Source of the DNA: an uncultured bacterium
GTDB taxonomy: Bacteria; Planctomycetota; Phycisphaerae; Phycisphaerales; UBA1924
DNA: 9,140 bases
Assembly: GCA_938003595.1 (NCBI GenBank)
Contig: CALKYH010000206.1
Location: 1-9,140 of the forward strand
Direction: 5' to 3'
Shown: positions 1-6,270 of the stretch, in pieces
Numbering within the stretch: position 1 is the stretch's first letter
Layout of the letters: the number at the start of each line of letters is the position of its first letter
Position numbers and translations under genes: made by a program
The notes under the pieces: model-generated
What the model was told of the DNA's origin: nothing
Database searches by the model: none
The model's input: the letters and a program-made list of their open reading frames with translations, nothing else

Positions 1-343
1 GCCGGAAGGCGCAGAAGGTGCACTTGGCGGTGCAGACATTCGTGTAGTTGATGTTGCGGTCGATGACATAGGTGCGGATGTCGTCGCCGTGGAGAGCGCG
101 GGCGCGCTCGTCGGCCCAGCGGGAGAGCGTGGTGAGGGGCGCCTTCTGGAGCAGGTCAAGCCCCTGCTCCGGCGTCAGGCGCGCCGAGCCCGCGGCGACC
201 GCGCACAGCAGCCCGGCGTCGAGCGCGTCGATCTGCGGGTGCGTCGGGGGCTGGCGGTGGGGGGTGTTCAAGACCTCGGACTCCGGAGAAACGAGTGCGG
301 CCCATTCTGCCGGTTTGGAGCCGCTGATGCTTTCAGAAACCAT
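1..343 (-). CDS. mqnC: MqnC, cyclic dehypoxanthinyl futalosine synthase (partial, N-terminal 114 aa)
   Basis: This is the N-terminal part of a radical SAM enzyme whose 3' end lies beyond the left edge. Reading leftward from ATG at 343-341, the frame stays open to base 1. Residues 92-113 hold the signature DRNINYTNVC followed by C108 and C111, so C104, C108 and C111 form the CxxxCxxC motif that binds the [4Fe-4S] cluster. The stretch before it (LTPEQGLDLL at 56-65, then RARALHG and YVIDRN) is the usual N-terminal helix region of the MqnC/MqnE/CofH group. The DRNINYTNVC form favours MqnC over MqnE or CofH. MqnC closes the ring of dehypoxanthine futalosine in the cytoplasmic futalosine route to menaquinone. 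An in-frame TAG lies four codons upstream of the ATG, so the start cannot move far out. No Shine-Dalgarno precedes it. The nearest upstream gene, xerD, is on the same strand, 48 bases away. Confidence 0.85.
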   Translation of the reverse strand, partial: MVSESISGSKPAEWAALVSPESEVLNTPHRQPPTHPQIDALDAGLLCAVAAGSARLTPEQGLDLLQKAPLTTLSRWADERARALHGDDIRTYVIDRNINYTNVCTAKCTFCAFR

Positions 344-348
344 TGAAA

Positions 349-354
349 ACTATA
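349..354 (-). promoter_or_regulatory. Candidate -10 box (TATAGT) for a leaderless mqnC transcript
   Basis: On the minus strand, TATAGT (one mismatch from TATAAT) ends five bases before the mqnC ATG, in one of the few AT-rich patches of the window. A transcript from it would begin at or next to the A of the ATG, giving a leaderless mRNA. That would fit the missing Shine-Dalgarno. No convincing -35 hexamer is visible at 16-18 bases upstream, so this is tentative. Confidence 0.3.
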
Positions 355-391
355 GACCTGGGCCCGGCCGCGGCCCACTCCACGGCGACGA

Positions 392-1351
392 TCAGGCCCG
401 GGGGTGGTGGTTCTTCATCACCTCGCGCAGGCGGCGCTGGTCCACATGGGTATAGATCTGGGTGGTGCCGATGTCGGCGTGCCCGAGCAACTCCTGGACC
501 ACACGCAGGTCCGCCCCGCCCATCAGGAGGTGGGTGGCGAAGGAGTGCCGGAGCATGTGGGGGTGGACATCCCGGAGACCCGCGGCGGCGGCGTGCTTCT
601 TGACCAGCTGCCAGACCGCCACTCGCTCCAGGGGCCGGCCGGTGCGTGATAAGAGCAGTCTCCCCTTGGACTTACCTTCGCCGCCCTCGCCGAGGAGCCT
701 CGGTCGGCACTCGTCGAGGTAGCACTGGATGGCGCCCAGCGCGGGCTTGCCCATGGGCGTCATGCGCTGCTTGTCCCCCTTGCCGATGACGCTCGCGACG
801 CCGAGGGTCGGGAGGATGTCCCGGACCTCGAGCCGGGCGACCTCCGTCGCCCGAAGTCCGCAGCCGTACATGAGTTCCAGCATGGCGCGGTCGCGCAGCC
901 ACAGGGGCGGGCCGGTGTCGTCCGGGAGGGGCTGGGGGGCGTTGATCAGGGCGGACATCTGCTTCGGAGACAGGACCCCGGGCAGTTTCTTCCAGCGGGT
1001 GGGCTGTTCGAGCAGGTCCGCGGGGTTCTCGGGGATGCGGCCCTCGGCGTGGAGCCAGCGGAAGAAGACCTTGATGGTGGCCAGGTGCCGTGCGACGGAG
1101 GAGCCCTCCATGTTCCGCTCGCTGCGGAGCCGGGCAAGGTGCTCGCTGAGGTGGGTGGGGCGGATGTCGTCGGGGCTGGTGACGGCGCGCGGGCGGAGGT
1201 CGTCGATGAGGTCGCGCAGGTCGCGGGCGTAGGCCTCGAGGGTGGCGGCGCTCATGCCGCACTCGACGCGCAGGTAGCCGTGGAAGGCCTCGGCGGCGCG
1301 GTCGAGGGGGGTTGGCGGGGCCACTGGCTTTGGTTTCGGCGCGCGGGGCAT
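392..1351 (-). CDS. xerD: Tyrosine recombinase XerD (319 aa)
   Basis: Site-specific recombinase of the XerC/XerD family, which resolves chromosome dimers at dif during division. The N-terminal SAM-like core-binding domain spans about residues 15-105 and the catalytic domain about 125-315. All catalytic residues are present: R167 (CGLRATE), K191 (GKGDK), H265 and R268 (HPHMLRH), H291 (LLGHADIG) and nucleophile Y300 (TTQIYTH). The GADLRVVQELLGH segment and the C-terminal end HHPRA match XerD better than XerC. The start chosen is ATG at 1351, with AGGTG four bases upstream. An in-frame ATG at 1366 would add five residues but has no visible ribosome site. The frame stays open far upstream through flgF antisense, but the family resemblance begins only near this start. 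At 319 aa it is about 20 residues longer than E. coli XerD, mostly from a proline-rich N-terminal tail. It is divergent from the flagellar operon and upstream of mqnC. XerC is the main alternative name. Confidence 0.9.
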   Translation of the reverse strand: MPRAPKPKPVAPPTPLDRAAEAFHGYLRVECGMSAATLEAYARDLRDLIDDLRPRAVTSPDDIRPTHLSEHLARLRSERNMEGSSVARHLATIKVFFRWLHAEGRIPENPADLLEQPTRWKKLPGVLSPKQMSALINAPQPLPDDTGPPLWLRDRAMLELMYGCGLRATEVARLEVRDILPTLGVASVIGKGDKQRMTPMGKPALGAIQCYLDECRPRLLGEGGEGKSKGRLLLSRTGRPLERVAVWQLVKKHAAAAGLRDVHPHMLRHSFATHLLMGGADLRVVQELLGHADIGTTQIYTHVDQRRLREVMKNHHPRA

Positions 1352-1532
1352 GGGGCACCTGCGCATCGGCTGGGGGTGGTTGCGGGCCGCAGAAGCGGCA
1401 GCGGGTGCGCTCGGGGGCCGTTGCTGGGCGCAAGGCGTGCGCGACAGGCGCTGCGAAGGGCGGTCGGGGGGTCGTGGGGCGTCGGCATGCGGGTTGTGGT
1501 GGGTCGGGGCCACCAAGGCAGGAGGCCTGACC
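1352..1532. other. Divergent intergenic region between xerD and the flagellar operon
   Basis: This 181-base stretch lies between the xerD start and the first rightward ORF. It must hold, or lie next to, control signals for both directions. It is very GC-rich. I see no sigma-70 -35/-10 pair, no sigma-28 box (TAAA...GCCGATAA) and no sigma-54 GG/GC element with correct spacing, nor an inverted repeat that would suggest an operator. The plus-strand frame is open here, but the codons are tryptophan- and cysteine-rich and lack the strong third-position GC seen from 1533 onward, so it is probably not coding. Confidence 0.5.
1520..1525 (+). promoter_or_regulatory. Strong Shine-Dalgarno AGGAGG that sets the orf64 start
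   Basis: A perfect AGGAGG lies seven bases before the GTG at 1533, the best ribosome-binding site I found in the window. It supports translation of the small ORF that precedes flgF and marks the probable start of translation of the flagellar operon. Confidence 0.55.
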
Positions 1533-1727
1533 GTGCGCAACGCTCGAACCACGCTGTCGGTGGGGGACTCCACCGAGGCGATTGATCCCCGGATGCTCGG
1601 CGTCGGCTGTGTCGGCGAGAGGCTGGTCGCGGCCGCGCGGGTGGCGGCGGCGCTGCACATGGCGATGAGCGCGGAGCGCCGGGCCGAGGCGGAGTCCTGC
1701 GAGGGATCGGGGGAGCCCCTCTCATGA
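1533..1727 (+). CDS. Small hypothetical protein (64 aa) opening the flagellar operon
   Basis: I do not recognise this protein. It starts at GTG 1533 behind a perfect AGGAGG with 7-base spacing. It ends in TGA at 1725-1727, which overlaps the flgF ATG as ATGA, so the two are likely translationally coupled. Nearly all its codons end in G or C, as in the neighbouring genes, whereas the same frame upstream of the GTG does not show this. The product has a polar N-terminus (about 1-20), a small turn with Cys26, an alanine-rich predicted helix (about 28-50, including VAAARVAAAL) that turns charged (AERRAEAE), and a short tail with Cys56. There is no signal peptide or clear membrane segment. Context suggests a flagellum-linked role, or a leader ORF whose translation feeds flgF. 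It could also be a chance open frame in GC-rich DNA. Confidence 0.5.
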   Translation: MRNARTTLSVGDSTEAIDPRMLGVGCVGERLVAAARVAAALHMAMSAERRAEAESCEGSGEPLS

Positions 1728-2494
1728 ACTACGGCCTGTACATGTCGACGGCGGGGATGCTGACCAAGTCGGCGACGCTCGATGCGCTGTCGAACAACCT
1801 GGCGAATGTCACCACGACGGCGTTCAAGCCCGACCGGGTGTTCCTGAAGCAGCGGGAGCCGGCGCGGGTGGAGGACGGTCTGCCGTACCTGCCCTCGGAC
1901 AAGCTGCTGGAGCAGCTGGGCGGCGGGACGCTCATGGCGCCGACCTACCCGGACCTCACGCCCGCGGCGCTGCACGACACGGGCGGCCCGCTGGACCTGG
2001 CGATCCAGGGGGACGGGTTCTTCCAGATCGCGGACGGCGCGGACTCCACGGATGTGCGGCTGACGCGCGACGGGCGGTTCATGCTGGACGAGAACGGTCG
2101 GCTGGTCCGGGCCGACGATGGGCGCGCGGTCCTGGACGACAGCGGCGCCGACATCGAGCTCGATCCGAACCTCGAGGTCCACATCGCCGGCGACGGCTCG
2201 ATCTCCCAGGCGGGGGATGTCGTGGCGCGGCTGGGGATTGTTTCGCCCGCGGCGCCGAATGCGCTCGTGAAGGCCGGCGGCAACCTGTTCAAGCTGCGCG
2301 ACGCGGGCGCCCGCACGAACCCGGCGACGGGCATCGTTCGTCAGGGCATGCTCGAGAACTCGGGCGTGGACCCGGTGCGCACGATGACGCAGATCATCGA
2401 TGTGGCTCGGGCGTTCGAGCGGAACCTGAAGATGGTCCAGATCTTCGATCAGAACCTTTCCCGGGCGATCAACACATTCGGCCGCGTCGTCTGA
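1724..2494 (+). CDS. flgF: FlgF, flagellar proximal-rod protein (256 aa)
   Basis: Rod protein of the flagellar basal body, exported by the flagellar type III apparatus and placed in the periplasmic rod. The N-terminal rod motif is at about residues 1-35 (MSTAGML, then LDALSNNLANVTTTAFKPD), with the SNNLANV signature shared by rod and hook proteins. The central beta region contains GPLDLAIQGDGFFQI (about 88-102) and LTRDGRFMLDENG (113-125). The C-terminal helix (about 205-253) has QGMLENSGVDPV and the rod/hook-type coiled-coil end. FlgF and FlgG are close relatives. This one is called FlgF because it comes first and lacks the FlgG-type segment after the N-terminal helix. GGAG at 1712-1715 sits eight bases before the ATG, and the start overlaps the stop of the small upstream ORF. 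flgG follows after 19 bases. Confidence 0.9.
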   Translation: MNYGLYMSTAGMLTKSATLDALSNNLANVTTTAFKPDRVFLKQREPARVEDGLPYLPSDKLLEQLGGGTLMAPTYPDLTPAALHDTGGPLDLAIQGDGFFQIADGADSTDVRLTRDGRFMLDENGRLVRADDGRAVLDDSGADIELDPNLEVHIAGDGSISQAGDVVARLGIVSPAAPNALVKAGGNLFKLRDAGARTNPATGIVRQGMLENSGVDPVRTMTQIIDVARAFERNLKMVQIFDQNLSRAINTFGRVV

Positions 2495-2513
2495 CGCGCC
2501 TGGAGGCTGAAGC

Positions 2514-3323
2514 ATGGCTCTTGTCTCGATGCAGTCCGCGGCGACCGGCCTTTCGGCGCTGAACACGAACCTGGATGTCATCGCGAACAACCTCGCGAAT
2601 GTGAACACGACGGGCTTCAAGGGCTCGCGGGTGAACTTCCAGGACCTGCTGTACATGGAGAAGGCGCAGCCGGGCGTGGAGAACTCGAACGGCGACCAGC
2701 GCCCGACGGGCATCTACATCGGCCTGGGCGTGAAGGTCTCGGGGACGCAGCTGAGCCTGGAGCAGGGCTCGCTCATCTCGACGGGCCGCCAGCTGGACAT
2801 CGCGATCGACGGCGCGGGTTTCCTTCAGGTCGGCGTCGAGCCGGACGCGGCGCCGAACGGCATCGCGTACACGCGCGCAGGAGCACTGACGATCAACGCC
2901 GATGGCGAGCTTGTCCTGGCCTCGGACCAGGGTCGGCGCATCCAGCCGGTCATCCAGATTCCTGACAATGCGGAGAGCATCACCTTCAACACAACCGGGG
3001 AGGTCTTCGTGACGATCCCCGGCCAGGCGGACCCGCAGCAGGTCGGCGTCATCGAGACGGCGACCTTCATCAACCCGCAGGGTTTGTCGCAGCTGGGCGA
3101 GAACCTCTTCGGCGAGACCGAGGCGAGTGGTCCCCCGATCACCGGGCAGCCCGGCGATGAGAACCGCGGCACCCTTCAACAGAACTTCCTCGAGGGCTCG
3201 AATGTCGATCCCACGAAGGAGCTGATCGACATGATCCGCACGCAGCGCGCCTTCGAGATGAACTCCCAGACCATCCGGACATCCGACGAGATGCTCCGCA
3301 CGGTGTCGCAGCTCGCGAGGTAA
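2514..3323 (+). CDS. flgG: FlgG, flagellar distal-rod protein (269 aa)
   Basis: Main component of the distal rod, which crosses the periplasm through the P and L rings. The N-terminal motif (residues 1-36) has MQSAATGLSALNTNLDVIAN followed by NLANVNTTGFKGSR. Next comes FQDLLYMEKAQPG (42-54), which corresponds to the FlgG-specific segment (usually DLLYQ...QPG) that makes the distal rod stiff. The middle contains LDIAIDGAGFLQV (94-106), YTRAGALTINADGEL (119-133) and GENLF (195-199). The end (about 222-269) has NFLEGSNVDPTKELIDMI and the AFEMNSQTI helix typical of FlgG. Length is close to the usual 260 aa. GGAGG at 2502-2506 lies seven bases before the ATG. Confidence 0.95.
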   Translation: MALVSMQSAATGLSALNTNLDVIANNLANVNTTGFKGSRVNFQDLLYMEKAQPGVENSNGDQRPTGIYIGLGVKVSGTQLSLEQGSLISTGRQLDIAIDGAGFLQVGVEPDAAPNGIAYTRAGALTINADGELVLASDQGRRIQPVIQIPDNAESITFNTTGEVFVTIPGQADPQQVGVIETATFINPQGLSQLGENLFGETEASGPPITGQPGDENRGTLQQNFLEGSNVDPTKELIDMIRTQRAFEMNSQTIRTSDEMLRTVSQLAR

Positions 3324-3327
3324 GACC

Positions 3328-4383
3328 ATGCACCGCTTCCTGCTTGTCATCCTGGCGGCGCTGCTCGGATCGATCCCGGCGTTCGGCGCGGAGATCGCGC
3401 TGCGGCCGTCGGCACGCGTGCCGGCGGACCGCGCCGTCGTGCTCGCGGATGTCGCGGACCTGTCCGGCGACGAAGCGGCCGCGCTCGGGCAGGTCGAGGT
3501 GCGCCAGGCGGTGGGGGTCAGCCGGCGGGCTTCGGTCGATGTGCGCGAGGTTCGCGCGGCGCTGGAGGCGAACGGGGTGAACTGGGGGAAGGTGACGCTG
3601 CGGGGCGCTTCGTGCGAGCTGGTGGCTTGGTCGCCGCCGGCGCCGGCCCCGGCGCCGGAGCCGGTCCGGGCGGAAGCGAGGAACGAGACGGCCCCGACGC
3701 ACGAGATGGTGCGGGCGACGGACGCGGCGACGGTGCGCAAGGCCGCGGCGCAGATGCTGGCGCGGCTGTTCGAGGTGGGGCTGGAGGATCTGCAGATCGC
3801 GTTCGACGATCCGGCGAGCCCGCTGCTGGCGACCAGCGGCGTGGGTCGGCGGATCGAGGTGCAGCCGGCGGCGTCGCCCTCGACCTCGAGGATCCCCTTG
3901 AGCGTGTGGGTTTACGACGGCGACCGCGTGCTGGCTTCCGGGCTGATCCGCGCGGATGTTCTGGTGCGGCGCCCGGTGGTCATCGCGACGAGCGGGCTGC
4001 GCCGGGGCCAGGTGATCTCCGACGGCGATGTGTCGGCGGAGGTGTCCTGGACCGAGCCGGCGGCGGGGGCGCCGATCGCGTCGGTGGAGGAGGTCGTGGG
4101 GCGGGTGTGCCGCACCAGGATCCCCACGGGCACGGCGCTGCGGGCGGAGCACATCGAGCCGGCGCTGCTGGTGAAGCGGGGCGACCTGGTGACGATCCAC
4201 TGCATCGCGGGGGGCGTGGTGGTGAAGGCGCCGGCGCGGGCGCAGACCGACGGTCGGGACGGGGAGACGATCGAATTCAAGATGGACAAGTCCAAGCGGT
4301 CGTTCCTGGCGCGCATCGACGGCCCGGGGCGGGCGGTGATGCTCACCGGCGCCGACGCCGGACGAACGGAGGCGGAGCAGTGA
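3328..4383 (+). CDS. flgA: FlgA, P-ring assembly chaperone (351 aa)
   Basis: Periplasmic chaperone that assists FlgI in forming the P ring. A Sec signal peptide covers residues 1-20 or so (hydrophobic LLVILAALLG, cleavage near AFG/AE). An N-terminal domain (about 25-100) is followed by a proline/alanine linker (PPAPAPAPEP, 103-112) and a second globular region. The recognisable FlgA part is C-terminal: a SAF domain at about 214-280 (RRPVVIATSGLRRGQVIS, GRVCRTRIPTGTAL) and the FlgA beta-clip end at 281-340 (LVKRGDLVTIHCIAGGVVVK, then the GETIEFKMDKSKR stretch). It is far longer than E. coli FlgA (about 220 aa), mainly through the N-terminal domain and linker. The ribosome site GAGG at 3317-3320 overlaps the end of flgG. 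The stop TGA shares one base with the flgH ATG (TGATG). Confidence 0.9.
   Translation: MHRFLLVILAALLGSIPAFGAEIALRPSARVPADRAVVLADVADLSGDEAAALGQVEVRQAVGVSRRASVDVREVRAALEANGVNWGKVTLRGASCELVAWSPPAPAPAPEPVRAEARNETAPTHEMVRATDAATVRKAAAQMLARLFEVGLEDLQIAFDDPASPLLATSGVGRRIEVQPAASPSTSRIPLSVWVYDGDRVLASGLIRADVLVRRPVVIATSGLRRGQVISDGDVSAEVSWTEPAAGAPIASVEEVVGRVCRTRIPTGTALRAEHIEPALLVKRGDLVTIHCIAGGVVVKAPARAQTDGRDGETIEFKMDKSKRSFLARIDGPGRAVMLTGADAGRTEAEQ
3637..3658. repeat. Short GC palindrome repeat inside flgA (Pro-Ala linker)
   Basis: The palindrome CCGGCGCCGG occurs twice, at 3637-3646 and 3649-3658, two bases apart. Each copy is self-complementary and the pair can also form one hairpin. It encodes the alternating Pro-Ala linker between two FlgA domains, so it probably reflects simple coding-repeat expansion rather than a control element. 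Confidence 0.5.
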
Positions 4384-5105
4384 TGCGGAACACGATGGGT
4401 TCGTGGCGTGCGGCGGTGGTTCTCTCGGCGCTGACGGCGGAGGGGGCGGCGGCGCAGAGTCTGTTCCAGCAGCCCGTGCTGCCCCCGGCGCCGCCGACGG
4501 TGGAGGGGATGCCGGGCGAGGACCCCGTGCTGAACCCGGTCGCGGACCTGAGCGGCGTGAGCCTGTACGCGGTGCAGCCGCCCAAGCCCCGGACGCTGAA
4601 GATCCACGACCTGGTGACGATCATCGTCAACCAGTCGAGCAAGATGACGCACGATCAGTCGCTGGACACGGACAAGAAGTTCGACAGCGGCGTGGCGGTG
4701 GAGGCGTTCCTTGATTACATGGCCCTGCTGGAGGAGTTCCAGTGGCAGGCGTCCGACAACGACGACCTGCCGGAGATCGCGATCGGCGGCCAGAACAAGT
4801 TCCAGGGCGACGGCGAGTTCGACCGCGAGGACCGGGTGACGGCGCGGATCACGGCCGAGGTCATCGATGTGAAGCCCAACGGGACGGTCGTTCTGGAGGC
4901 GCGGGCGTCGGTGACGACGGACAAGGAGACGCAGACGATGCTCCTGAGCGGCGTCTGCCGGCAGGAGGACATCACCGCCCAGAACACGATCCAGTCCACC
5001 TCGCTGTCGGACCTGCGGCTCGACACGCGCCACACCGGCGAGGTCAAGAACGCCGGCAGCAAGGGCATCCTCACGAAGTTCTTCGAGGGCCTGATCAACT
5101 TCTGA
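4383..5105 (+). CDS. flgH: FlgH, flagellar L-ring protein (240 aa), without lipobox cysteine
   Basis: Forms the outer-membrane L ring around the distal rod. The FlgH fold is supported by the KIHDLVTIIVNQSSK segment (73-87), GQNKFQGDGEFDREDRVTA (136-154), the ITAEVIDVKPNGTVVLEARAS strand pair (156-176), and the C-terminal end with NAGSKGILTKFFEGL (223-237). The N-terminus looks like an ordinary Sec signal (hydrophobic 8-18, cleavage near EGAAAQ, residues 20-25). There is no LxxC lipobox, and the only cysteine in the protein is C192. FlgH of E. coli and most relatives is a lipoprotein, so outer-membrane anchoring may differ here. The ATG at 4383 overlaps the flgA stop. GGAG at 4374-4377 and GGAGG at 4368-4372 precede it. 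A second in-frame ATG at 4395 would shorten the signal by four residues and still gives no cysteine. Confidence 0.93.
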   Translation: MRNTMGSWRAAVVLSALTAEGAAAQSLFQQPVLPPAPPTVEGMPGEDPVLNPVADLSGVSLYAVQPPKPRTLKIHDLVTIIVNQSSKMTHDQSLDTDKKFDSGVAVEAFLDYMALLEEFQWQASDNDDLPEIAIGGQNKFQGDGEFDREDRVTARITAEVIDVKPNGTVVLEARASVTTDKETQTMLLSGVCRQEDITAQNTIQSTSLSDLRLDTRHTGEVKNAGSKGILTKFFEGLINF

Positions 5106-5140
5106 TCGGCCCTCCACCACACTGGCCCGACGGTTGCGAC

Positions 5141-5144
5141 GGAG
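5141..5144 (+). promoter_or_regulatory. Shine-Dalgarno GGAG that decides the flgI start
   Basis: GGAG lies seven bases before ATG 5152. It favours this start over the in-frame TTG at 5134, which would add six residues and has no ribosome site. Confidence 0.55.
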
Positions 5145-5151
5145 TCCTCCG

Positions 5152-6267
5152 ATGGCCCATACGGCGTCCACATTCAGGCGGTATTCGCTCCTGTGCTCGG
5201 CGGTTCTTGCGCTGACCGCGCTGCTGCTGCCGAACGCCGCCCACGCGGTGAGCCTGCAGGAGATGGTCCGGCTCAAGGGCCAGGGCAAGAGCGAGCTGCG
5301 CGGCTTCGGGCTCGTCATGGGGCTGCCGGGCACGGGCGACAGCGGGCAGGACCTGATCGTGGCCCGGCCCCTGGCGCAGCTGCTGCAGAACGAGGGCAAC
5401 CCGATCGCGGACCTGGAGGAGCTGGGCAAGTCTCGCAGCGTGGCGCTGGTGATGGTGACCTGCACCATCCCCGACACCGGCGCCCGGGCGGACGACCAGA
5501 TCGACTGCTATGTCTCCGCGATCAACAACCCCAAGAGTCTCGAGGGCGGGAAGCTGTTCATCGCGCCCCTGCGCGGCCCGCTGCCGGGCCAGGGCGTGTT
5601 CGCGATGGCTTCAGGACCGCTCGTCATCGAGGGCGCCAACACCCGCACGGCCCGTGTGCGGGGCGGGGCCAAGATGATCCGCGATGTGCCCATGCCCACG
5701 ATCGCCGAGGACGGCTCGATCACGATGATCGTGGACCACTCGCTCGCGAACTGGACGACCTCGCAGCTGATCGCCAGCACCGTGAACCAGCACCGCCTGG
5801 CCTACGACGACCGGGCGCCGGACATCGCCAAGGCGCTGGACGAGCGCACCGTGTGGGTGAACATCCCGCCGGAGGAGCGCGCCAACCCGGCCAACTTCCT
5901 CGCGGACATCCTGAGCATCCGGTTCGATCCGTCGCTCATCGACCTGCCGGCCCGCATCGTGGTGAACGAGCGCGAGGGGGCGATCGTGGCGACGGGCGAT
6001 GTGGAGATCAGCCCGGCGCTGATCACCCACGGGGACCTGGTCATCACGACGATCACGCCGCCGCCGATCCCGACGCAGCAGGACCCGCTGCTGGAGATCG
6101 ACAGCTGGACGGCGCTGCAGACCTCGGCGCGGCCCTCGGAGATCGCTCGGCTGCAGGACCTGCTCAGCGCGTTCCGGCAGCTCGATGTCAGCGTGGACGA
6201 CCAGATCGCAATCCTGAACCTGCTGCGCCGCAGCGGCAAGCTGCACGCCGAGATGATCATCGACTGA
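5152..6267 (+). CDS. flgI: FlgI, flagellar P-ring protein (371 aa)
   Basis: Periplasmic ring protein that surrounds the rod at the peptidoglycan layer. A Sec signal peptide spans residues 1-32 (RR at 9-10, hydrophobic core to about 27, cleavage after NAAHA). The mature protein begins with the family hallmark: VRLKGQGKSELRGFGLVMGL, then PGTGDSG (39-65). Other FlgI landmarks are VTCTIPD (102-108), DVPMPTI (178-184), PARIVVNEREGAIVATGDVEIS (266-287), ITHGDLVI (291-298) and the C-terminal segment from about 335 (LLSAFRQLDVSVDDQIAIL, then SGKLHAEMIID). Length is normal for the family. The mature protein has two cysteines, C104 and C119, which could form a disulfide, though at positions unlike those of the E. 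coli protein. FlgA, encoded just upstream, is its expected chaperone. It follows flgH after 46 bases in which I see no other signal. Confidence 0.95.
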   Translation: MAHTASTFRRYSLLCSAVLALTALLLPNAAHAVSLQEMVRLKGQGKSELRGFGLVMGLPGTGDSGQDLIVARPLAQLLQNEGNPIADLEELGKSRSVALVMVTCTIPDTGARADDQIDCYVSAINNPKSLEGGKLFIAPLRGPLPGQGVFAMASGPLVIEGANTRTARVRGGAKMIRDVPMPTIAEDGSITMIVDHSLANWTTSQLIASTVNQHRLAYDDRAPDIAKALDERTVWVNIPPEERANPANFLADILSIRFDPSLIDLPARIVVNEREGAIVATGDVEISPALITHGDLVITTITPPPIPTQQDPLLEIDSWTALQTSARPSEIARLQDLLSAFRQLDVSVDDQIAILNLLRRSGKLHAEMIID

Positions 6268-6270
6268 GCC

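Noticed and set aside
360..376. GC-rich inverted repeat GGGCCCGGCCGCGGCCC between xerD and mqnC as a terminator
   Set aside because: On the minus strand the stem is only five pairs around a seven-base loop and no T-run follows directly. Four Ts appear only 11 bases later, next to the mqnC start.
72..603. Several plus-strand open frames near the left edge
   Set aside because: They lie opposite mqnC and the xerD 3' end and have no recognisable domain.
1425..1445. Possible sigma-54 site before the flagellar operon
   Set aside because: A GG and a GC element are present, but their spacing is off by one and the conserved bases around them do not match.
1350..1532. Extension of the small upstream ORF back to ATG 1350
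   Set aside because: Codons here are Trp/Cys-rich with weaker third-position GC, no ribosome site precedes 1350, and the ATG overlaps the xerD start. The GTG at 1533 is better supported.
1352..2713. Long minus-strand open frame continuing upstream of xerD through flgF
   Set aside because: It is antisense to flgF and the start of flgG, has Arg/His/Pro-rich shadow composition, and the recombinase resemblance begins only near 1351. High GC makes stop codons rare.
3912..5477. 521-codon minus-strand open frame opposite flgA, flgH and flgI
   Set aside because: It crosses three clear plus-strand genes and has no family resemblance.
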